Of a stretch of 64,000 nt of DNA, positions 43,324-53,926 are shown in pieces. How positions within the stretch are numbered: position 1 is the first letter of the stretch; each line of letters starts with the position of its first letter. This DNA is from Phragmites australis (lineage: Eukaryota > Streptophyta > Magnoliopsida > Poales > Poaceae), in NCBI RefSeq assembly GCF_958298935.1, contig NC_084943.1:18159001-18223000 (forward strand). Direction: 5' to 3'. The notes under the pieces are model-generated. The model was not told the origin of the DNA and did no database searches. It was given only the letters and a program-made list of their open reading frames with translations. The translations under genes were made by a program, and so were the position numbers.

Positions 43324-44988
43324 CACTACCTGAGAAATTAACATTAGTGATGGGTGATAACCCTCATTAGTGACATGTATTTTACCCGTCACTCTTAACA
43401 CGTCACTAATGTGGACTTATCAGTGACGGGTTTGGACCCATCACTAATGATATACATTAGTGATGGGTCTGGATCTGACCTGTCACTCCGACCCGTCATT
43501 AATGACAAACATTAGTTACAGGTCTAGATCTGACCTGTCACTAATGACTCTGCATCAGTGATGGGTCTGGTCCTGACCCATCACTAATATGTGTTTTAAA
43601 AAACAAAAAAAAGGGAAATAATTTTTGGTCTGAAAAAAAAAATTGACACCCGACCAGGCACCCGACAAGTCACTGCTCACACGACCGCACTCGACCATTC
43701 ACAAGTCATGCGATTCTAGGAGTCAAACTCACGACCTCAGAAGTGAGCTTCGCTCGCGTGACCCCTCTAACTATCTCACCTCTCATTCGTTGTTGAGTAT
43801 AATAGCAAAATCAATCCTTTTAACATCTTCTGATTGAACGTTTGAATGGATATTTGAATATCTAAATGATCTTAAATGAAATTTTTGTCAACTACAAAGT
43901 TGTAGATCTCGCTGAGTTCTACAATGTTCATATAAAGTTTCTCTCCATCCGACTCCATATGAAAATGTTCGTATCCAACCCATGCAGTGTTCAGTAAAAC
44001 AGTCACAACTTTGGCATACGGAGTCCGATTTTGATGTTTGACCTCTACTTTCAAAGCTAATGAGGAGGCGCATCAGAAAAAATACACATATTTAGACTTG
44101 TACATTTTCTTGGCCCTCAAAAATGCTCGGAAGACCCTCGACAAGACCTCTAAAGTTTTTCGTAAAAAATTGACCTTTTCCGATTTGCCTGGAAATTTTT
44201 GGAGACATAGTGCTAAATCTAAAAGTTAGTACTGTGTAGATGTTTTATCAATTCAAGTTACTAAACTCACGATAAAAATCTTTGAATTTGCCATTTTCAA
44301 CTTTGTGACCCTATGTGTGTCTTTTCAATGATTCCTAATAGTTTTACACTAAATCTAGCACTTTAGTTTGTGGCCCTGTGTGTGGTTCCTTTGAAAGTAT
44401 TTATATATTTACTTGTGCATCTATATGGCTTCAAATAAAAAAGTGATCAATTACAAAGTTACATACCTCGTCGAGGGCTGCAATTTTCATATAAAGTTTT
44501 TTCCCATTTGAGTTAGTATAAAAAAGTTATGAATTTTTTAACCAACCAGCTATGACTCAGGATTCGACCAGTCATTAGTGACGGGTCACCCAAAGGCCCG
44601 TCACTAAAGACACCCGTCACTAATGAGCATGCCCTCTCTACTCGTCACTAATGAGTGTGCTCTCTCTACCCGTCATTAATAACTCCATCATTAGTGACGA
44701 GCTTTGAGGTCACCTGTCACTAATAAGTGTGCTCTCTCTACCCGTCAGTAATGACTCCATCATTAGTGATAGGTTTTGAGGTGACCCATCACTACTATCT
44801 TTAGTGATGGGTTGTTCCATCGCCGTCACTAATGACTCCTCATTAGTGATGGGTCTTCGTCGAGTTCCAACCCGGGCCACACATTAGTGACGGATCGTCA
44901 TTTAACCCATCACTAATAGTGCATTAGTGACACGTACTGAATAGATATCACTAATGACTTGTCCCCTTTCATGGTTTCTTACATAGTG
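43324..44988. mobile_element. Non-autonomous CACTA (En/Spm) element
   Basis: It begins CACTACCTGAGAAATTAAC and ends GGTTTCTTACATAGTG, so both termini read CACTA...AGAAA outward. It is flanked by the 3-bp repeat ACA (43321-43323 and 44989-44991), as expected for CACTA elements. The subterminal 250 bp on the left and 400 bp on the right are packed with the word ATTAGTGACGGGT and its complement ACCCGTCACTAAT, the type of subterminal array bound by CACTA-encoded proteins. The interior (43640-44540) has no transposase; a phrase around CAACTACAAAGTTGTAGATC and CATATAAAGTTT occurs twice (43890 and 44455). Length 1665 bp. Confidence 0.92.
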
Positions 44989-44991
44989 ACA

Positions 44992-45989
44992 TGTGCTAAT
45001 ATGTGAATTATTAGTGTACCACATATTGATATAAGACTAGGGATCATTAAGAATAACATCATTGTATGGAAGACTCATTTTTCTATCCCATATTTGACTT
45101 GCTTAGCTCCCTTGCTGCACTGATTGGTTTTTTCTTTCAGTTTCATTGATAGCAGAAGAGTACGCTAGCTAGCGGAGTCTGAAAACGCTTGCTTGCGCCC
45201 CACCCCTATTGAAACTATTGCCTATGAGCTCCCCTTTCTTGTTCTTGGTGGCATCTATAGCAAAGAAGACCATCCCAAACGAGGGTTGTCCAGTCCTTGG
45301 CCGGCTCTCTGTTCTTGAGCAAGCTCCTCCACTGCAGGATAAAGGGTTACTCCACTATTATTTAAGTATCTACCTTTATTAATAATTTTTATTACCTTAC
45401 CAAAGCCTTCAAATGAACATTAGATAGATGTCTCAAGCCTACAAATAGGGTGGGAAGGGGAAGATCTGAGCGATTGCCTTCACGGATCCAAACGTGCTCA
45501 CAAGGCGCACAATAAGAATAAGACCAATAGAGACTTCATAAGGGACCATTTAAGCCAATAAAACAAAGAGCTTCACAAACAAGTTACATGCTTGCTAATA
45601 AATGTAAATAATAATTATCCAAGTAACCAAATAACGCATTATTCAAAAGTACATAAATATAGATGTGATACAATCATCTTTTTGATTGCCTCTAGGGCAT
45701 ATCACCAACACTTCTAATGAAGAATCATCTAAATCAACCAACAGGTGCAACACCACTACCTGAAGTGCATTCAAACATTCAAATACAAACAAATTTGGTG
45801 CTCACAAAAAACACCAAAAGAAAGTTAAAGGAAAGTGGAAACACAATAATAGGTAGAAGTTCAATGGATCCAATAAGGGTAAAGACATTTTCAAAAAAAA
45901 TAACCACAATTACAACTCGTAATTCTATCAGTGATGTGGATGAATGAGTCATCATACCAAGAAATGCCAAATACTTAAAGGTGTATAGT
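44992..45989. other. Unassigned DNA between CACTA element and Tat-3 LTR
   Basis: No supported gene. A plus-strand ORF at 45717-45947 is Lys/Thr-rich with no known motif. The stretch at 45150-45345 reads openly (LLPMSSPFLFLVASIAKKT) but is not recognisable. Confidence 0.4.
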
Positions 45990-46313
45990 TTCGGTGAGCT
46001 GCTGATGTAGATTAAAAGTATAGAAGCCTTGTATGGAAACTTTGATGGATCTGTATGGCTCTATCCTCTGTACGTAGGGTCCCCTGCCTTGGTATATATA
46101 GGGGTCATCGTGTGGCCTCTGGACTCATTTTTTATCATTCTTAGAGATAAACTTCCCTATTTATGAGATTTCTAGAGACATGCGGGAAGTTTCCATACGT
46201 CTAGGGATTCCCTTCATAGGCATGGATGTAAGCTCCAATAATATAGGAAACCCTAGGGGATTTGGATAAGTTCACACTACTGAAATATGATAGCTTTATA
46301 CTACCCATCGTCA
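45990..46313 (-). repeat. Tat-3 3' LTR (inner border 46313; outer border approximate)
   Basis: On the minus strand a polypurine tract CTGATGGGGGACT (46326-46314) is followed by TGACGATGGGTAG. The body shares words with the Tat-2 LTR in the same order: CCCTAGGGTTTCC, GGGAAGTTTATCTC, CCCCTATATATACC with the TATA box, and GGGGACCCT. Beyond about 45990 similarity to the Tat-2 LTR fades. This LTR shows that a third Tat element lies here in minus orientation. Confidence 0.6.
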
Positions 46314-46882
46314 AGTCCCCCATCAGTACATAAAGTGAGGCTTTGATAGATCAAAAACTTAGTCAGCAAAGATAAATGTTTTGACTAACTATTTCTTTGA
46401 GTAGTAACTTAGCTCCATGGATAGGATGGTACAACTAGCTGGGATTTGGAAGTTTTCGGGTCATCTAGTCGAAATTTTGAATACCTCCGAGCACTCATGC
46501 GAGCCCCCGAGCATGTATTTTATCCGAGTAGGAATTCTGAGTCATCCAACAAACATCATCCCAACCTTCTAAAAGGACGGGGATAAAAGACTCATCGCTG
46601 ATTGGGTTTGAAATTTGAACTATCGTAGTGGAGATTTTGTGTAGTGATGAAGAGAATCTCTCCCTCACAAAGGATCATAATGAAGTTTGGAAATTGTGTG
46701 TGTCCGGCAGAGTAGTGCTTCGATTTCTCTAGGGGTACTACTCTAACTGCTCCCGCATGCATCGAATAAGATTGCAAGCGTTAAATGCAATGAGAAATTA
46801 GCGTAGGAGATCATGGCTCTGAGTTTTACTTATCACTATTATCACGCTAATCGAAGAGCCATCCAGAGCCTCTCTGCTCATG

Positions 46883-46890
46883 TATAAAAG
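46883..46890 (+). promoter_or_regulatory. TATA box of the Tat-3 antisense gene
   Basis: TATAAAAG, 88 bp upstream of the first in-frame ATG (46971) and reading opposite to the Tat-3 LTR promoter. Confidence 0.55.
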
Positions 46891-46970
46891 GAAACTGAGG
46901 CAGTCCACATGACGTTTACTTCGTCCGTCATTGTTCTCTTCGAGCCATCTTCTGTCTTGCCTCCTACTTC

Positions 46971-48446
46971 ATGCCTGCAACCACCACCAAAACCCTAGCT
47001 TGCCATTTGCATCCTCCGGGTATCATGGTCCGTAAGAAGATTGACAGGCCATAGAGCTCCAACGCCAATGCTGCCAAATCCACGATTCTGCCATGGACGA
47101 CATCAAACGTCTTAGAGGAGGTCCTGGTCTAGGTGGAGCACGACGAGATTATTCCTCTGCGCACCTTGATCGCATGTGCACCGGCAGAGGTTCAAGTGAT
47201 CCCCAGGCAAGACACTACTTGGGCTATTGTATTTCTTGATTTCTTCCATTGCGGCTTCCGTTAGCCCCCTTCCAGCTTCTTCCTCTATGTGCTCGGCTTT
47301 TACGGCATCAAGCTCATCCACTTCAACCCTAACTCCATCATCATGCTCAGCATCTTCACAGACTTGTGTGAGGCCTACCTGGGTGCATGCCTCTCGGTCG
47401 ACCTCTTCTGGTACGTTTTTTTACAAGGTCATTAACAACACTGTATTCTACCTCCATGAAGGGAAGTTAGAGGAGTACATCAGCTTCTCCACCAAGAGCT
47501 CCTATTGGGGTGGCACAAGAGATGGTCCTACTACTATTCTCCCCCACTGGGGCTCAAGTACTATGGATTTGAACTGCTCACAAGATCGATGTGGATGGAA
47601 GCACTAAAGACCATCGCCATAACTTCGACCCTCATTGCCAAGATTGGGGATATGAAAGAGCGGCGGTTGATGGCATGGGACATAAGGAGATTTCATCAAG
47701 CGCAACATGTGTCCTCTGAATTCAAGGTTTTAAGATGCCTGGGAGTTTACAGTTGGAGAAGATCCAGCCCAAGAAGGTGATCCAGGTACCCACCTATCCT
47801 GAGTAGTTATCGGGGGTACTATGGGCATATCTCTTATGATTTGTTCTTATCTGCACATCTCTCTCTAAAGGAGGTGGAGCAGAGGACCAAGTTCCTCCTC
47901 AAAACAGCCCTTGAGCCCAATCATGAGAACATCTCAATCTCTATTGTTGGGATGAAGGCTGATGCTAGGGCTGAGATCTTGTTGGTAAGCCTTGTGAGTC
48001 TTTTGTCATCTTCTTCTTTCCGATTAGTCTTGATCTAGGATAGTGATCATCACAAATCATGAAGTGACTAGGACGCGGGAGGCCCAACCCAGAGGCCGAG
48101 AACGTAGGTGTACGAGGCGAGGACTTGGATGAGGTTGAAGTTGCGGGAAGCATATCCTGGGCGGAAGCAAAGGTGGCTCAAACGCATCACCAACCTCATC
48201 CTGTATCAACGATGACATGGTGGAGGACAACAAGGGCCAAACAGGCAATGATCCACTTGTTAGCGATCCTGTGGTGCTGCCAGCTTTGACCCTAGCCCCT
48301 ATGCTTTTGATACCAACTTCGGGCCCTGTGGTTCTGTCCCCTCAACCCACTTCTTAGGTATGTTTAGACTTCTCGCCAAACCCTTGTAGCCGTGGTAGTC
48401 AGTTGATCTAACGAATGAGTAGTTGCTAGACCAAGATCGCGGAAAT
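46971..48446 (+). pseudogene. Antisense gene of Tat-3, 5' part: Transposase_28-type N-terminal domain
   Basis: The frame starting MPATTTKTLACHLHPPG runs from 46971 with stops at about 47052, 47127 and 47262 (all TAG). It holds the core of the Transposase_28 (putative gypsy type transposon) domain: PRQDTTWAIVFLDFFHCGFR, PPSSFFLYVLGFYGIKLIHF, NPNSIIMLSIFTDLCEAYLG and ACLSVDLFWYFFYK. It continues in other frames with WGWHKRWSYYYSPPLG and KIGDMKERRLMAWDIRRFHQ. A probable intron runs from GGTAAGCC (about 47981) to TGATCTAG (about 48040). Downstream coding is acidic and decayed. The gene is cut at about 48446 by insertion of Tat-2 and continues after 61939. It lies between the Tat-3 3' LTR and the expected Tat-3 pol (beyond the window), antisense to it. 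What the protein does is unknown. Confidence 0.7.
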
Positions 48447-48451
48447 GTGGT

Positions 48452-48967
48452 TGATGATGACTACTGGATAATTACCATATTTGCGTATTCTAGGGTTTCT
48501 CATAATTCTCGAGGCAGATCTTTATCTCCGAGAAGAGGATCCCTGGATGAAAGGAAACTGCTCATAGGAACCCAGGTATCTCGTAAACAAGGAAGTTTTA
48601 TCTCCAAGAATAGGAAGGAAGAATCTAGAAGACGTATGTCCCCTATATATACGGAGCTTAGGGACCCTACGGAGGACTAGTCATTAGGAGTCACACAAGT
48701 CTCGCTACAAGACATTAGAAGCCAGAAGACACTTAAAGCTGAACAAGGAAGTCACCGACTATGATAGATCCATCTAGGCTAGTAACACACCCTGTTGTAA
48801 CAAGCTTAGAGCAATACAGAACAAACAGGACATAGGGCTGTTATCCTCAGGGAGGCCTAAACCTGTATAAAACCCCCCCTATGTGTGTTCATGTGATTCG
48901 TCTACTCAAAGCATTCCCCAATACATTCTACAAATTCGTAAGATCGGCGGTTCACCAATCGTCGATA
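48452..48967 (+). repeat. Tat-2 5' LTR
   Basis: 516 bp, from TGATGATGACTACTGG to AATCGTCGATA, aligned over its length with the 3' LTR. TATA box at 48644-48651 (TATATATA). The terminal CA is mutated to TA. The two LTRs differ at many positions, so the insertion is old. Confidence 0.85.
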
Positions 48968-48969
48968 GC

Positions 48970-49254
48970 TGACGCCGTCCGTTGGTATCATGACAATAGG
49001 CATTGAAGATTGCACACAGAACATGCTGTCGACAACACCGGCACCAAGGACTGGTTTTTCGGACAAGGGGTTCTACTACAACTTCATCCCTCCCACCGAT
49101 GAACCAGCGATTGATCAGGTGAACTTTGACAAATAACTTTCCAAGGAATTGAGTTCAAACCACTCGGCTGCTAAGACAATGGTGAATGCCCTATTCACCA
49201 CAAGTCGGGATCTCCCCCTGCAAATTCCGACAACATGGATTGTAAGACACCTAT
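48970..49254 (+). pseudogene. Tat-2 primer-binding site and gag start
   Basis: TGACGCCGTCCGTTGG at 48970 is close to the TGGCGCCGTC-type primer-binding site of Tat elements. The ATG at 48990 opens MTIGIEDCTQNMLSTTPAPR and FIPPTDEPAIDQVNFDK, then reaches a stop (49134). Coding character continues to 49254, where a chromovirus LTR begins. Confidence 0.6.
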
Positions 49255-52200
49255 TGTCATGTCTCAAATCCGTAATCATGAAATTAAGTATAACCATGCA
49301 TTATTAGTGTCATGATTAATTTTGGGGTAATTTATTTAGTCACACTAGAGAACTTCATTTCGAGTCAATCGGATGAGAGAAGGAAATTCGGGAGAGAAAG
49401 GAATAGAATTCGCAACTAAAATGGATTGTTCTCTAACATGTGGGCCCCACTAGGTGGGCCAACCACCCTTCTCTCAAGGGGCAGTAGCCACCTGCTCTCC
49501 CCCCCCCTCAGCTCACTCTCTCCCTCACACGTGCTCCAACCGGCCAAGGAGCAGGAGCTCCCCCCTCTCAAGCTCCCTCTCTCTTTCGCCTTCAAATTTG
49601 CATTCTAGAAGCCGAATCGAGGTACGTATGTAGTACTCATGTGATCACTAGCTCATGAGCTTCCCATGCATCCAATTCATTTTCGTTTTCCTGGAAGATT
49701 CGAGCCGGTTTTGACTCGTTTTGGTGTTCTTGGTCGAAGAATGAGGAGCACCAGCGTTATTCCTCTTCCTGAGCATTCCCTCCATCTCTCGATGGTCAAC
49801 CACCTCCACAATCATTGTGGGTAAGTCCCTTAGGTTTCCCCAGGCGTGAATGTGTGATTTGTTTGATCAATTTTGAGTTGGAGTGGAGTTCTTAAGTTTT
49901 TGAGCTTTGGAGCTAAAATGAGGATTTGGGTGAGATTTGAGTTAGGATTCGTGTTGCTAGGTTGGTGAGTGAGTTCTAGACTTTATGAATTATCTCAAAC
50001 ATGTCCCCTTTTTAGTTTGGAAAGGCTCGCAAATCAAATCGACCAAAATTTCCCCCTCGTAGAAACCTCTCTGGACAACCCGGATAATCCGGATTGACCC
50101 GGATAGTCCGGGTAAACCTGAAGAAACCCCATTAAATTGTCTTTAGAATTTGTTAGGTTTAGGATGCAATTTAAGTCTAGAACCCTTTGGATAGGGCATA
50201 TACATGTTGATGTAGCATAAATTTAGCATGCGAGTCGAATCAGCTAGGGAAAATACTTTAAAACTCAACTCGGCTAGAACCCGGATAGTCCAAATTAACC
50301 CGAAGGGTCCGGGTAAATTCAATTTAGATTTAGACAAGAATCCCACTCAGAACCTCGTCCGGAGTATCTAGACTCGACCTAGAGGTTCGAGTTATTTGAA
50401 AAATGGCTAACTAAGAGCCCTCACCCAGAGGTTCACCTGGAGGTTTTGCAATCTGGATACTCTGAGTTCAACCCGGAGTCTCCGGCCTCCCGTTACTTTT
50501 CCGGCGTTGTTTAGATCTCAAGTTTCGTTATTCCTCTGTATGTCTTACACCTTTAGCTTGTTGTTATGCATACTATAGTATACATTGTGCACTTCATTCA
50601 TGTCACACCCCAAAATTCGATTTTGGGTTATGAGCATTTTAAAACAATAAAATAACATTTTTCCTGAATTTTGAAAGCTTTTCAAAGAAATTCTATAGTT
50701 TAAAAAGAATTTATTTTGTGTGATGAAAATATATTTATAAAATATTATAATAGGTTAAGGAATTTCAAGGTTTGATAAATCCTTGTTCCATTTTTCCCAT
50801 ATCATCCAAAAATCCTCCAAGGACAATCTCATGTCACGTCCTTTTTGATCCAACACAATGTGCACTACCTTTCTTCAATGTTTTTCTCTCTAGCCTATGG
50901 TTCCAGACCAGCAACATGCTATCAACCTTGCATCACATTGGATTGCTAGCAGGATAGCCCACATGTGTGCTAAAGCCAGCCCAAACTAGCTCGCTTGCAT
51001 GTGCACGTACCTGATCATTTCCATCCACCTCCAAATGACATCATCCATTCGCCTGGCAGCCACAGCCACTCAGCTACCCATCTCCATGGCACTTGCCCTC
51101 CCCTCTCCCCCCTATCATTTCTTCATTCAATCTCCCACATCAATTCAATATTTATTCCCCCTCAATTCTAGATCAAAAACTGTTGTTCTACATGTCTCTA
51201 ATGGCCATAATGGCAATTGAAGCCAGCTACTAGTTACTCCCCATCATCAGCCTCGTCTTCACACTTAGATTTGGAGTTCAAGATGGCCTCAAATGCAAAT
51301 CTTGTTAATACCAAAGTGTTAGGTCTCGTCGAGAGCTTTGATTTGCACTTATGGAAGTCTCCATTTGGATAATGGAGCTAGGAGTTATTGTCCCCGAGTC
51401 CAGTGGTGCGTAGATAAGGCTGACTTCAAATAGTTTATCTTGTGATGTATTTTTGTAAATCAATATGGTATTTTCAGAAATTCCAATGAATACCAAAGCT
51501 GTAGTTCTTTTCGAGTACTACAATATAGAGTCCAAAAATGTCCAATTTGGTGTTCGGACGGTGGATATATTATCCTCAAACCATAGCAGTTTGTTTCGTC
51601 TTCCACCCGTTTGTTTCGTATTCCATCTCCAGCCGTTCCCTCTCCCCATTTCGTGGCCAGCAGCACCCATGCTATGAATAGGAGCTCCACACCCTCCCTT
51701 GTCCCTTCCCATTCCCCCCAACTCACAGCCACAGCCGTTGCCCTACCCGTGCGCCGATGCCGCCGCCGTTCGCCACCATGCCATCGACGATTGGCATCTA
51801 TGTTCCCGGCGATCCGCCTGGTCAAATGCCTTGATTTTTCACCAAGGTGTGCCCTTGGTCGCTGCACACAACTCCTCGAAGCAGCATGGCTAGAGGAGCA
51901 AAGAAGCCACCAGGATCTACATCACCGCAGCCGCTGCCCGGCGCTTGGGTGCATCCAGTGCGCGCTCTGGGGTTGTCGTCGGCGTTCCCGATGATTCAGC
52001 AAAAATCAAGCTACACCACCCATGTCACAGTGCGTCCTATCATTTCTATGCAACCATAGGAGGGCTCACTCAGATCAACAGCAACGCAATGGGAACACGA
52101 GTCGGGCCTCCAACGCAACACATTGTCGCCGATACTGCCATTCGGCACCCTGACGGCCTCATCCCCGTCCATCATAGAAAGGTGAGGACCAGCCCCTTCC

Positions 52201-52319
52201 CCTCCTCCTTTTCCCTATGGTATTGTCCCAAGTGATCCCTATCCAAACCCCCATCCTGACGGATCCATCGTCCTGCCACCACGGTCTTCGCCGTCACGGA
52301 CAGGCATGTTGTCTTGAAT

Positions 52320-52900
52320 GGCCTCGATGTTCCTTGGCCAATCAAAGCTCGGATTGCCATGCCCTTTGACCAGAACGTGTCCCTAGATGTTCCCCACACC
52401 CTCACCAACCAGATCAGCTATTAGAGCACTGACGCCGTCGGGATCATGATTGTCGTGCCGCTGCCCAAGTCTGGACAAGTTCTGCGTGTGCAGTGCGGGT
52501 TCATATCGTGTTCCCCGGTGAACTAGCACTCCAATCCATGAGTCCTTTGGTTGAGACATGCCCTGCTAGTCCTATACATCCTCCCTAAATCAGTTTGTAC
52601 AAAGCTGCTATATAGCCACTGTTCTCGACATTGCAATGTCTGCTGCCAAGTGCCTGCACACATCTTATGCACCTAGAATGTCAATCGCGTTCCCCAGCGA
52701 ACCGGAGCTCCAATCATCGATCTCTTTCACTGAGATGTGCCCCTAGTTATCCTCAACAATCCCTAAAAGCATTTTGGCCAGAAGAGCATCGACGCCAACG
52801 ATTTTGTGGTCGCTACGCCGCTGCCCCCTTGTCTAGTGTGTACTGCGTGTGCACCCAGAATGCATCTGCGTTCCCCATCAATCCAGCAGCCGTCTTGATG
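52320..52900. repeat. Diverged tandem repeat, period about 180 bp
   Basis: The word GTTCCCC with its surroundings (CATATCGTGTTCCCCGGTGAA, TCAATCGCGTTCCCCAGCGAA, GCATCTGCGTTCCCCATCAA) lies at 52510, 52689 and 52870, spaced 179 and 181 bp. The segments CCGCTGCCC and GAGCAC/GAGCATCGACGCC recur in phase. A fourth, weaker unit may start at 52328 (GATGTTCCTTGGCCAA). Confidence 0.7.
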
Positions 52901-53827
52901 CGCCAAGCATGTCACAGCATGTAGAATCACGTTTTCTACTCGACCCCAGGAAGTCGCAACTGGATCTGTAGTGTCATATCTGGAGTGTCGTCCGAAGCCT
53001 CCACCACTTGATCTCCTACTCTGGTTAGTGCCCAGCTGTTCTGCCTTGTCAAAACGTGTTCTAAGAAATATCAAAACATTCTATTCAAACTGTTGCTTGA
53101 ATATCATAGCCAATCTCCGGGAACGTGCATGTCTTCTTCGTTGTGTCTATGCACGGTCACCACCGAACCTGGGAGCGTTTGTCGTTGTTTTGCCGCTATC
53201 TCGGAACCTCTCTACCCTTGACCAACTATAAAACCAGCTTGTCTTCCCGTGTTCTACACCATGCTCTGCTTGATTTGTTGAAATACCATTGCTACCCAAC
53301 GTCAACATCAGTGATCGTCGTCGTCATCGCCATCTAATCATGCACCTCACCGCCTTCATCTCGCCGGTATGCGTGTCCTTTTGTACCTTGGGTCAAACTG
53401 AGCCATCCATGAGTTCATGGCTGTGCAGAAACTCCGTCTGCACCATCTCAATCAACCCTGGGCCTTTCCCCCATCGGTGACGCTGAGAGCCCACCACCAA
53501 CCGACTCCTCCATGCCAAAGTCCCTCTTGCTCTGCTCTCTGATCTCTCTCTCTTGGTGAGAATCCCAAATGACCCCTCCAGAGATCCTTTCTTTCTGTCC
53601 TTATCTCCTGTTTAGAATGTTTACATGTTAGCCATTGCCTTCTATAGTCAATCATGCTCCAGCTCTTATAATTCAACTAGAGTTCATCATCTCAAATCTT
53701 GTTCAACGAGTTTCTTCTAAATTTGAATACCACTTTATACTGTCATCCAATTCAACAAGTTCCAACGGTTCATACTTGTACATGCCAGTCTATCAAAATT
53801 GGTCGCGTCGGACTATATAATATCTAA

Positions 53828-53926
53828 GTATTGTTTTAATAATGGAATCCATATTAGAATGCTTCGACATGTAGGGCCCATATGTCGTTACACATACGCT
53901 ATGGATTCAAGGTGTTAAAACAATAC
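53828..53926. repeat. Imperfect 99-bp palindrome (hairpin)
   Basis: GTATTGTTTTAA (53828-53839) pairs exactly with TTAAAACAATAC (53915-53926). Inside, TGGAATCCATA pairs largely with TATGGATTCAAGG, and the centre CGACATGTAGGGCCCATATGTCG is nearly self-complementary. It could be a very small MITE or a hairpin of the LTR. Confidence 0.7.

Noticed and set aside
51460..52408. ORFs of 60-135 codons in the GC-rich part of the 5.2-kb LTR, considered as a captured host gene
   Set aside because: Frames overlap on both strands, contain many Pro/Ser/Arg residues and match no domain I know; the region is better explained as LTR sequence with a tandem repeat.
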